This document shows, piece after piece, positions 1 to 5,353 of a DNA stretch of 7,092 nt. How positions within the stretch are numbered: the first letter of the stretch is position 1; every line of letters begins with the position of its first letter. Position numbers and translations under genes: made by a program. The notes under the pieces are model-generated. The model searched no databases, was not told the origin of the DNA, and saw only the letters and a list, made by a program, of their open reading frames with translations. Source of the DNA: Oscillospiraceae bacterium (GTDB taxonomy: Bacteria; Bacillota; Clostridia; UBA1381); assembly GCA_022508725.1 (NCBI GenBank), contig JAFLUR010000110.1, positions 1 through 7,092 of the forward strand, in the 5' to 3' direction.

Positions 1-411
1 AGATTCAGCGCGCTGATGGTAGTCGGCGACGGAAACGGTCATGTGGGCTACGGAATGGGCAAGGCTGCGGAGATCCCGGACGCAATAAGAAAAGGCATAG
101 AAGATGCCAAAAAGAATATGATCAGCGTACCTATGGTGGGAACAACGATACCTCATGAGGTCATCGGAGAGTTCGGCGCGGGAAAGGTGTTGCTTAAGCC
201 TGCCGCACAGGGTACCGGCGTTATCGCGGGCGGCGCGGCAAGAGCGGTGCTGGAGCTTGCGGGAGTAAAGGATATCCGTACAAAGTGTCTGCGTTCAAAT
301 AATCCGAGGAATGTGGTAAACGCTACAATTCAAGGCTTATCCGAATTAAAGCGCATTGAAGATGTTGCAAAGCTCAGAGGCAAAACGGTTGAGCAGATCA
401 AGGGAGTTTGA
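1..411 (+). CDS. rpsE: 30S ribosomal protein S5, 5'-truncated by the window edge
   Basis: S5 is a small-subunit protein that helps shape the decoding region and the mRNA entry side; in E. coli it is linked to translational fidelity and spectinomycin response. The reading frame is open from base 1 and ends at TGA 409-411, giving 136 residues. Family members are usually about 165, so about 30 N-terminal residues, including the loop where spectinomycin-resistance changes map, lie upstream. The ATG at 16 is an internal methionine, because the frame reads on upstream of it as RFSAL. Visible S5 signatures are VVGDGNGHVGYGMGKA, AIRKGIEDAKKN, VGTTIPHEVIG and GTGVIAGGAARAVLELAG, followed by the SNNPRNVV segment and the usual KLRGKTVEQI end. 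It is followed 36 nt later by rpmD, the standard spc order. Identification is near certain. Confidence 0.97.
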   Translation, partial: RFSALMVVGDGNGHVGYGMGKAAEIPDAIRKGIEDAKKNMISVPMVGTTIPHEVIGEFGAGKVLLKPAAQGTGVIAGGAARAVLELAGVKDIRTKCLRSNNPRNVVNATIQGLSELKRIEDVAKLRGKTVEQIKGV

Positions 412-447
412 TCGCCGTATTAAACAAGGATAAGGAGGAACAAGATT

Positions 448-627
448 ATGGCAGAGCTTAAGGTTAAATTGGTAAAGAGCATAATCGGCCGCAAGCAGGA
501 TCAGATCGATACCGTAAAGGCATTGGGTCTGAGAAAAATAAGAAGCGAAAAGATACACAAGGATACACCCAATATAAGAGGCATGATAAATAAGGTTTCT
601 CATCTTGTAGAGGTTGAGGAAGTTTGA
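448..627 (+). CDS. rpmD: 50S ribosomal protein L30
   Basis: L30 is a small large-subunit protein. The gene encodes 59 residues, the normal bacterial length. It begins MAELKVKLVKSIIGRKQ and continues with the family pattern of a GLRKI segment and a central TPNIRGMINKVSHLVEV segment, where the protein contacts rRNA. The start ATG is preceded by TAAGGAGG at 431-438 with 9 nt spacing. The stop is TGA 625-627, followed at once by in-frame TAA 628-630, so termination is double-sealed. It lies between rpsE and rplO as in most spc operons. L30 is dispensable and missing in some bacterial lineages, so its presence is mildly informative for taxonomy. The stop codon lies inside a 10-bp tandem duplication, described separately. 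Confidence 0.96.
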   Translation: MAELKVKLVKSIIGRKQDQIDTVKALGLRKIRSEKIHKDTPNIRGMINKVSHLVEVEEV

Positions 628-640
628 TAAAGTTTAATAA
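621..640 (+). repeat. 10-bp tandem duplication across the rpmD stop codon
   Basis: Bases 621-630 (AGTTTGATAA) and 631-640 (AGTTTAATAA) are adjacent copies that differ at one base. The first copy contains the last rpmD codons and the TGA stop; the second is untranslated and abuts the rplO Shine-Dalgarno. The pattern is seen directly. That it arose by a local slippage duplication is inference; A/T-rich chance similarity is possible. Confidence 0.6.
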
Positions 641-641
641 A

Positions 642-649
642 AAAGGAGG
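642..649 (+). promoter_or_regulatory. Shine-Dalgarno deciding the rplO start
   Basis: AAAGGAGG lies 8 nt before the ATG at 658. The in-frame GTG at 649 begins inside this element, so it cannot be the start codon it would otherwise appear to be. This fixes the L15 N-terminus as MRLDELRPAE, matching the family. Confidence 0.85.
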
Positions 650-657
650 TGCGGCAA

Positions 658-1098
658 ATGAGACTTGATGAACTCAGACCGGCAGAAGGATCAAAATTCA
701 CTCGCAAAAGAGTGGGCAGAGGTATAGGCTCGGGCACGGGCAAGACATCGGGAAAAGGTCATAAGGGTCAGAACGCCCGTTCCGGCGGCGGAGTAAGACC
801 GGGCTTTGAAGGCGGTCAGATGCCGATATACAGACGTCTTCCGAAGAGAGGCTTCACAAACATTTTCGCAAAGGAATATGTTACGATCAATGTGGACGCT
901 TTGGAGAGATTTGAAAACGGAACAGAGGTAACGCCGGAGCTTTTAAAGGAAACAAGAGTTATAAGCAAGATCTGCGACGGAGTCAAAATTCTGGGCGGCG
1001 GAGAGCTTACAAAAAATCTCACGGTAAAAGCAGCGAAGTTTACGGCGTCTGCGATCGAAAAAATTGAAAAGGCGGGCGGAAAGGCTGAGGTGATATAA
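658..1098 (+). CDS. rplO: 50S ribosomal protein L15
   Basis: L15 is a late-assembling large-subunit protein with a long glycine- and basic-rich N-terminal extension that threads into 23S rRNA, and a globular C-terminal domain. The product is 146 residues, the normal length. The extension carries RKRVGRGIGSGTGKT (residues 16-30) and GHKGQNARSGGGVRPGFEGG (34-53), then the conserved RRLPKRGF (59-66). The C-terminal half contains the typical GVKILGGGELTK (108-119), and the family's AIEKIEKAGG follows at 132-141. The start is ATG 658 rather than the in-frame GTG at 649, which lies inside the Shine-Dalgarno. The stop TAA 1096-1098 shares its last base with the secY ATG, so translation of the two is probably coupled. 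Identification is near certain. Confidence 0.98.
   Translation: MRLDELRPAEGSKFTRKRVGRGIGSGTGKTSGKGHKGQNARSGGGVRPGFEGGQMPIYRRLPKRGFTNIFAKEYVTINVDALERFENGTEVTPELLKETRVISKICDGVKILGGGELTKNLTVKAAKFTASAIEKIEKAGGKAEVI
1087..1094 (+). promoter_or_regulatory. secY Shine-Dalgarno embedded in the end of rplO
   Basis: GAGGTGAT is an uninterrupted eight-base match to the anti-Shine-Dalgarno complement and lies a suitable distance before the secY ATG at 1098 (7 nt counted from the GAGG). It is formed by the final rplO codons GAG GTG ATA, so the same bases encode the L15 C-terminus and recruit ribosomes for secY. Confidence 0.8.
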
Positions 1099-2411
1099 TG
1101 CTTTCAATATTCAGAAATGCGTTTAAAATACCCGACTTGAGAAATCGTATATTGTTTACGCTTTTCATGCTGGTGCTTTTCAGATTCGGAGCTCATATTC
1201 CGGTACCGTTTTTAAGTGCCGCGGCGATGAAAGAATTTTTGGGCGGAGGCACCGACCTCTTCTCATTGTTTGATGTGTTTACCGGCGGAGCGTTTTCAAA
1301 TGCCACGATCATGGCGCTCGGTGTTTCGCCGTACATCAACGCATCGATCATAATTCAGCTGTTGACTGTGGCAATACCTGCCCTCGAACGCATTGCAAAG
1401 GAAGGCATAGAGGGAAGAAAGAAGATAAATAAAATCACAAGATACCTGGGTATCGGTCTTGCGTTTTTGCAGGGCGCGGGACTGTATGTAACGCTTTATA
1501 ACATGGGTTCGGCAATAAGCAAGCCCGGTCCGGTGGCGTTTTTTGTCATAGTGCTCACATTTACGGCGGGTACGGCGTTTATCGTATGGCTTGGTGAGCT
1601 TATCACCGAAAAGGGACTCGGAAACGGCGTTTCGCTTATCATATTCGCGGGTATCGTATCAAGAATACCTATCGGAGCACATTCTCTTTACAAGCAGTAT
1701 CTTGAAGGAACGGTTTCGGTAAAGGGTATTGTTATAGTGGCTGCGGTCGTTGTCGTAGCGATTGTGGCGATCGCGTTTGTCGTATTGTTCGATTCGGCTG
1801 AAAGAAGAATACCGGTACAGTACGCGAAAAGAGTTGTCGGAAGAAAGATGTACGGCGGTCAGAGCACGCATATTCCCATCAAGGTGGTAATGGGCGGAGT
1901 TATGCCTATCATCTTTGCGTCAAGCATTATGGCGTTTCCCGCAACAATAGTAAGACTGGTAAGCGCGAATTCTCTGCCGACTCAGGGCGTGGGCCATATA
2001 TTGCTCAGTATGCTCCAGCCGTCAATGGGTCCGTGGTGGACAGATGTTGTATACAGCGTGGTGTATTTTCTGCTTATAATATTCTTCACATATTTCTATG
2101 CGGCGATACAGTTCAATCCTATCGAGATAGCAAACAATATGAAGAAGAGCGGAGGATTTATCCCGGGCATAAGACCCGGAAAGCCGACAAGCGATTTTAT
2201 AGCAAGAGTTACGTCAAGATGCAATCTTGCGGGTTCGGTATTTCTCGGCATAGTGGCGATAATGCCTATTATAATCGGAGCGGTATTCAAAATTCAGTCG
2301 ATCCAGATCGGCGGTACGTCGCTTTTGATCATGGAAGGCGTTGCGCTTGAAACGGTAAAACAGATTGAATCGCAGATGACAATGCGTCATTACAAAGGAT
2401 TTTTGGGATAA
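1098..2411 (+). CDS. secY: Preprotein translocase channel subunit SecY
   Basis: SecY forms the membrane pore for Sec-dependent secretion and membrane insertion, working with SecE, SecG and the SecA motor or ribosome. The product is 437 residues, normal for Firmicutes, and begins with a typical short cytoplasmic N-terminus (FRNAFKIPDLRNRI). Ten hydrophobic helices can be placed roughly at 16-36, 72-92, 116-136, 146-168, 173-190, 211-231, 261-285, 314-337, 377-397 and 402-420. Family marks include the plug/TM2 region DVFTGGAFSNATIMALGVSPYI (60-80), ERRIPVQYAKR (235-245), the cytoplasmic loop GGFIPGIRPGKPT (352-364) with Arg359, a residue position important for SecA-driven transport in E. coli, and the end MRHYKGFLG. 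The ATG overlaps the rplO stop by one base. Glu413, within the last helix (IMEGVALE), looks unusual and is discussed as a finding. Confidence 0.98.
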   Translation: MLSIFRNAFKIPDLRNRILFTLFMLVLFRFGAHIPVPFLSAAAMKEFLGGGTDLFSLFDVFTGGAFSNATIMALGVSPYINASIIIQLLTVAIPALERIAKEGIEGRKKINKITRYLGIGLAFLQGAGLYVTLYNMGSAISKPGPVAFFVIVLTFTAGTAFIVWLGELITEKGLGNGVSLIIFAGIVSRIPIGAHSLYKQYLEGTVSVKGIVIVAAVVVVAIVAIAFVVLFDSAERRIPVQYAKRVVGRKMYGGQSTHIPIKVVMGGVMPIIFASSIMAFPATIVRLVSANSLPTQGVGHILLSMLQPSMGPWWTDVVYSVVYFLLIIFFTYFYAAIQFNPIEIANNMKKSGGFIPGIRPGKPTSDFIARVTSRCNLAGSVFLGIVAIMPIIIGAVFKIQSIQIGGTSLLIMEGVALETVKQIESQMTMRHYKGFLG

Positions 2412-2478
2412 AGAACAACAGAGGTTTATGATATGACTGCCGAAAGACAGGCAAGGCTGTGAGAGAGAAGGTTTTAAT

Positions 2479-3111
2479 ATGCGTCTTATACTTTTGGGAC
2501 CGCCGGGGGCGGGAAAGGGTACACAGGCAAAAAGTATATCGGAAAAGCTTGATATTTGCACGATTTCAACCGGAGCAATGCTCCGCGCGGCAATAAGAGA
2601 CAACACGCCCCTCGGAAAAGAGGCACAGGAGTATATCGATAAGGGTAAGCTTGTGCCGGATGAGACCGTGGTGGCGATAGTAAAGGAAAGATTGTCTTTG
2701 CCGGACTGCGAAAAGGGATATATACTTGACGGATTTCCCCGGACGATAGCGCAGGCGGAGGCGATAGACAAAAACGGAATAAAAATAGATAAGGTACTGT
2801 CGCTTGAGGTTGATGACGACGTGATAACCGAACGTCTTTCGGGCAGAAGAGAATGTAAAGAATGCGGGGCAACATATCATATTCTTTATAATCCCTCGGA
2901 GAAAGGCGAAAAATGCGATAAGTGCGGAGGCGAGCTGATATGCCGCAAGGACGACGAGCCGGAAACGATAAGAAACCGGATGAAGGTTTATCATGAGGAA
3001 ACGGAACCTATCAAGGCATATTACGAAACACAAGGCAAGGTAGTAACGGTAAAGGGCCGGGACAAAGTTGAAGACACTCAGAAGGCGGTATTTTCGGCGC
3101 TTGGTATTTAA
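2479..3111 (+). CDS. adk: Adenylate kinase, zinc-binding LID type
   Basis: This cytoplasmic enzyme catalyses ATP + AMP to 2 ADP and keeps adenine nucleotides in balance. The product is 210 residues, the long bacterial form. The P-loop GPPGAGKGTQ is at 7-16, the AMP-site segment STGAMLR at 30-36, and DGFPRT at 84-89. Phosphate-binding arginines align without gaps with E. coli numbering: Arg36, Arg88, Arg119, Arg123, Arg156 and Arg167. The LID carries Cys126, Cys129, Cys146 and Cys149 in two CxxC pairs, the structural zinc site typical of Gram-positive enzymes and absent from E. coli. Residue 33 is Ala where Asp is common. The start ATG is preceded by a modest GAGAAGG (2465-2471), weaker than other sites in the window. 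A 67-nt gap separates it from secY; map follows after 11 nt. Confidence 0.97.
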   Translation: MRLILLGPPGAGKGTQAKSISEKLDICTISTGAMLRAAIRDNTPLGKEAQEYIDKGKLVPDETVVAIVKERLSLPDCEKGYILDGFPRTIAQAEAIDKNGIKIDKVLSLEVDDDVITERLSGRRECKECGATYHILYNPSEKGEKCDKCGGELICRKDDEPETIRNRMKVYHEETEPIKAYYETQGKVVTVKGRDKVEDTQKAVFSALGI

Positions 3112-3122
3112 GGAGAGCATCA

Positions 3123-3869
3123 ATGATAACGATAAAATCCAAGTCGGAAGTTGAAAAGATGAGAAAAGCGGGGAAAATAACCGGTGACACACTGAAGATG
3201 ATTGAAAAGCACATAAAACCCGGTGTTTCGACAAAGCAGCTTGACAAAATAGCGCATGATTATATTGTGTCAAAAGGCGCAAGGCCCGGATTTCTTCATT
3301 ATAACGGGTTTCCGGCATCGATATGCTCATCAAAAAACGACGCTGTGGTACACGGTATACCCGACAAGAGAGATATTCTCAAAGAGGGCGATATTATCAG
3401 CATAGACTTGGGAGCCGCGATCGACGGATATAACGGAGATGCGGCGAGAACGTTTCCCGTCGGAAGGATTTCCGAGGAGGCACAGCGTTTGATCGATGTA
3501 ACGAAACAGAGCTTTTTTGAGGGGATAAAGTGTGCTACACACGGAGCAAAGTTGGGTGATGTTTCCGCGGTTATTCAGGAGTATGTTGAAAAGCACGGCT
3601 ACAGCATAGTCCGGGATCTGACAGGTCACGGTATAGGAAGAGATCTTCACGAGGAGCCGAGCGTGCCGAATTTCGGAAAGCGCGGCAAGGGCGTAAAGCT
3701 GGCAGCGGGAATGACTCTGGCGATTGAGCCGATGGTCAATCAAGGGAATTATCCGGTCGAGATGTTAGGAAATAATTGGACGGTAGTAACGGCAGACGGA
3801 AGCTTATCGGCACACTATGAGAACACGATATTGGTAACTCACGGCGAATGTGAGATACTTACTCTGTAA
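3123..3869 (+). CDS. map: Type I methionine aminopeptidase
   Basis: This enzyme removes the initiator methionine from new proteins when the second residue is small; it acts at the ribosome exit after deformylation. The product is 248 residues, the short type I bacterial form without an N-terminal extension. All five metal ligands are present in order: Asp95, Asp106, His169, Glu202 and Glu233. The catalytic-site histidines His77 (VVHGIP) and His176 (DLHEEP) are also present. Other marks are the NGFPASICSS segment (61-70), LTGHGIGRDLHEEP (166-179) and IEPMVN (201-206). The Shine-Dalgarno AAGGAG (3110-3115) overlaps the adk stop TAA, and the ATG follows 7 nt later, so adk and map are tightly coupled. 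Its place among ribosomal genes is standard in Gram-positive bacteria and suits co-production with the machinery it serves. Confidence 0.98.
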   Translation: MITIKSKSEVEKMRKAGKITGDTLKMIEKHIKPGVSTKQLDKIAHDYIVSKGARPGFLHYNGFPASICSSKNDAVVHGIPDKRDILKEGDIISIDLGAAIDGYNGDAARTFPVGRISEEAQRLIDVTKQSFFEGIKCATHGAKLGDVSAVIQEYVEKHGYSIVRDLTGHGIGRDLHEEPSVPNFGKRGKGVKLAAGMTLAIEPMVNQGNYPVEMLGNNWTVVTADGSLSAHYENTILVTHGECEILTL

Positions 3870-3877
3870 GGGGTGAT
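3868..3877 (+). promoter_or_regulatory. Shine-Dalgarno deciding the KOW-protein start
   Basis: AAGGGGTGAT resembles the full AAGGAGGTGAT with one A missing and overlaps the last two bases of the map stop codon. The GTG at 3873 is part of this element. The next in-frame GTG at 3882 sits 8 nt after the AAGGGG core and is the likely start. Confidence 0.75.
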
Positions 3878-3881
3878 TTTT

Positions 3882-4148
3882 GTGGAAATAGTTATCGGCA
3901 GTATTGTAAGATCGAAGGCGGGGCGGGATAAGGGCGATTTGTTCGTAGTCCTCAAATGCGAGGGCGAATATACCTATCTTGCCAACGGAGAATTGAGAAA
4001 AGTCGATAAGCCGAAAAAGAAAAAGCTGAAGCATCTGCAGGGAACGAATTGTGTATCGGGGTTTATTTCCGAGAAGATGAGAAATGTTGGAAAGGTCACG
4101 AATTCCGAGGTGCGCAAGGCGCTTGCGGATTACAGACCGCTTGATTGA
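3882..4148 (+). CDS. KOW-domain RNA-binding protein (archaeal L14e-like)
   Basis: This is a small basic protein of 88 residues with an N-terminal KOW motif, the RNA-contacting beta fold found in ribosomal proteins L14e, L24, L26 and L27e and in NusG. The pattern GSIVRSKAGRDKGDLFVV (6-23) holds the conserved hydrophobic/glycine spacing. A lysine-rich patch KPKKKKLKHL (44-53) follows and is the family's most recognisable segment. A short, less conserved C-terminal tail contains a helix-like SEVRKALADY (75-84). Homologues sit between map and infA in many Gram-positive bacteria, including the Bacillus subtilis gene I recall as ybzG. Their precise function is not established to my knowledge. RNA or ribosome binding is inferred from fold and location. 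Translation most likely starts at GTG 3882, giving MEIVIGSIVR; starting at GTG 3873 would add only three residues and lie inside the Shine-Dalgarno. Confidence 0.9.
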   Translation: MEIVIGSIVRSKAGRDKGDLFVVLKCEGEYTYLANGELRKVDKPKKKKLKHLQGTNCVSGFISEKMRNVGKVTNSEVRKALADYRPLD

Positions 4149-4153
4149 AAACT

Positions 4154-4159
4154 GGAGGT
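4154..4159 (+). promoter_or_regulatory. Shine-Dalgarno supporting a TTG start for infA
   Basis: GGAGGT lies 7 nt before TTG 4167-4169. The nearest in-frame ATG (4185) would be about 25 nt away from it and would delete the conserved MAKEDV N-terminus, so the TTG is the better start. Confidence 0.85.
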
Positions 4160-4166
4160 TATTTCA

Positions 4167-4385
4167 TTGGCAAAGGAAGATGTTATGGAATTAGAGGGTA
4201 CGGTCGTTGAGACCCTGCCCAACGCAATGTTTAAAGTAGAGCTGGAAAATGGGCATCAGATACTTGCACATATTTCAGGAAAGCTAAGAATGAACTTCAT
4301 TAAAATTCTTCCGGGCGACAGGGTGAAGATCGAAATGTCACCGTATGATCTGACACGCGGAAGAATTACTTGGCGATCTAAGTAA
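4167..4385 (+). CDS. infA: Translation initiation factor IF-1, TTG start
   Basis: IF-1 binds the A site of the 30S subunit and works with IF-2 and IF-3 in start-codon selection. The product is 72 residues, the exact usual length. It is a single S1/OB-fold domain with the family's near-invariant text: EGTVVETLPNAMFKVELENG (10-29), LAHISGKLRMNFIKILPGD (33-51) and SPYDLTRGRITWR (58-70). The start is a TTG codon, chosen because it has a good Shine-Dalgarno at 4154-4159 and yields the conserved MAKEDV opening. TTG starts are generally less efficient and are policed by IF-3, so the level of IF-1 may be held down at initiation; that regulatory reading is inference. Its place between the KOW gene and rpmJ is standard for Firmicutes. 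Confidence 0.97.
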   Translation: MAKEDVMELEGTVVETLPNAMFKVELENGHQILAHISGKLRMNFIKILPGDRVKIEMSPYDLTRGRITWRSK

Positions 4386-4402
4386 GTAGGAGGTAGATTT
4401 TA

Positions 4403-4516
4403 ATGAAAGTACGTCCGTCGGTAAAACCGATCTGTGAAAAATGCAAGATCATTAAGAGAAAAGGCAAAATAATGGTTATTTGCGAAAATCCGAAGCATAA
4501 ACAAAAGCAAGGTTAA
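4403..4516 (+). CDS. rpmJ: 50S ribosomal protein L36, zinc-binding form
   Basis: L36 is the smallest bacterial ribosomal protein and a structural piece of the large subunit. The gene encodes 37 residues, MKVRPSVKPICEKCKIIK through KHKQKQG. The zinc-ribbon ligands are Cys11, Cys14, Cys27 and His32, so this is the zinc-dependent (C+) form. In many bacteria a zinc-free duplicate elsewhere takes over under zinc shortage; none is visible here. The Shine-Dalgarno AGGAGGT (4388-4394) is 8 nt before the ATG and begins just after the infA stop. Position between infA and rpsM is the conserved one. Confidence 0.97.
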   Translation: MKVRPSVKPICEKCKIIKRKGKIMVICENPKHKQKQG

Positions 4517-4547
4517 TTATCGCAATAATATGGAGGTGTAAAAAAGT

Positions 4548-4916
4548 ATGGCAAGAATAGCCGGTGTTGACTTACCGAGAGAAAAAAGAGTTGAAGTAGG
4601 TCTTACCTATATATACGGAGTAGGTCTTAGGAGCTCACAGAAGATTCTTACAAAGGCAGGTATCAGCTTTGATACGAGAGTAAAGGATCTTACGGAGGAT
4701 GAAGTGGCAAAGATCAGGGAGATCATCGACGCCGAATATAAGGTTGAGGGTGATTTGAGGAGACAGGTGGCTCTGGATATAAAGAGACTTATGGAAATCG
4801 GTTGCTACAGAGGTATAAGACATAGAAAAGGACTGCCTGTAAGAGGTCAGAGAACAAAGACGAACGCAAGGACCAGAAAGGGTCCCGCTAAGACTATGGC
4901 TAACAAGAAAAAGTAA
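4548..4916 (+). CDS. rpsM: 30S ribosomal protein S13
   Basis: S13 sits in the head of the small subunit and forms bridges to the large subunit and contacts to the P-site tRNA. The product is 122 residues, the usual length. It opens with MARIAGVDLPREKRVEVGLT and the helix-two-turn-helix segment YIYGVGLRSSQKIL (21-34). The highly conserved basic C-terminal region, GIRHRKGLPVRGQRTKTNAR (89-108), continues into an extended lysine-rich tail ending KTMANKKK. The Shine-Dalgarno GGAGGTG (4532-4538) lies 9 nt before the ATG. It opens the alpha-operon part of the cluster, 31 nt after rpmJ. I see no separate promoter or autoregulatory leader of the kind E. coli uses for S4 control upstream of rpsM. Confidence 0.98.
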   Translation: MARIAGVDLPREKRVEVGLTYIYGVGLRSSQKILTKAGISFDTRVKDLTEDEVAKIREIIDAEYKVEGDLRRQVALDIKRLMEIGCYRGIRHRKGLPVRGQRTKTNARTRKGPAKTMANKKK

Positions 4917-4930
4917 GGGAGGGACTGCAA

Positions 4931-5329
4931 ATGGCAAAGGTTGCAAAGAAAAACGTGCGTACAAAGCGCCGTGACAGAAAGAATATTGAAAAGGGAGCGG
5001 CGCATATACGCTCGACTTTTAACAATACGATCGTTACGATTACAGATACAGCGGGCAATGCGCTTTCATGGGCAAGTGCGGGAGGCCTGGGTTTCCGCGG
5101 TTCAAGAAAAAGCACACCGTTTGCGGCTCAGACAGCGGCTGAAACGGCGGCTAAAGCGGCAATGGAGCATGGACTCAAGACCGTTGAGGTATATGTAAAG
5201 GGTCCGGGTGCGGGAAGAGAAGCCGCAATCCGCGCACTTCAGGCGGCAGGTCTTGAAGTAAGCATGATCAAGGATGTTACACCGATCCCTCATAACGGAT
5301 GCAGACCGCCTAAGAGAAGACGTGTATGA
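4931..5329 (+). CDS. rpsK: 30S ribosomal protein S11
   Basis: S11 lies on the platform of the small subunit near the mRNA exit side. The product is 132 residues, the usual length. The N-terminus is basic (KKNVRTKRRDRKN), followed by the family core STFNNTIVTITDTAGNALSW (28-47), GFRGSRKSTPFAAQ (54-67) and VYVKGPGAGREAAIRAL (87-103). The C-terminus ends PIPHNGCRPPKRRRV. The Asn122-Gly123 pair in this end corresponds to the site that forms isoaspartate in E. coli S11. The Shine-Dalgarno GGAGG (4918-4922) is 8 nt from the ATG and follows directly on the rpsM stop, leaving only a 14-nt gap. A second forward frame at 4941-5198 inside this gene is a shadow and not annotated. Confidence 0.98.
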   Translation: MAKVAKKNVRTKRRDRKNIEKGAAHIRSTFNNTIVTITDTAGNALSWASAGGLGFRGSRKSTPFAAQTAAETAAKAAMEHGLKTVEVYVKGPGAGREAAIRALQAAGLEVSMIKDVTPIPHNGCRPPKRRRV

Positions 5330-5353
5330 TTTAAAGAAGGAGGAAAAAGACTA

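Noticed and set aside
16..18. ATG 16 as the start of rpsE
   Set aside because: The frame is open to base 1 with S5-like residues RFSAL before it, and S5 normally has about 30 more N-terminal residues. The gene is simply cut by the window edge.
649..657. GTG 649 as the rplO start, giving three extra residues
   Set aside because: It begins inside the AAAGGAGG ribosome site, and ATG 658 has ideal spacing and gives the family N-terminus.
2033..2350. 105-codon forward frame inside secY
   Set aside because: It is entirely contained in secY in another frame, with no recognisable domain and no independent ribosome site.
2447..2460. Small hairpin ACAG/CTGT in the secY-adk gap as a terminator
   Set aside because: The stem is only four pairs and no T-tract follows, so it cannot be supported as a terminator or attenuator.
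2214..2771. 185-codon antisense open frame over the end of secY and start of adk
   Set aside because: It is opposite two certain genes and crosses their junction, with a serine/cysteine-rich translation typical of antisense shadows.
2566..3333. 255-codon antisense open frame across adk and map
   Set aside because: It lies opposite two well-conserved genes with all catalytic residues, its translation resembles no known family to me and is low-complexity, and no ribosome site was evident. It is a shadow of coding bias.
4941..5198. 85-codon forward frame inside rpsK
   Set aside because: It is out of frame within the strongly conserved S11 gene; its arginine-rich translation is the frame-shifted image of alanine/lysine-rich S11 codons.
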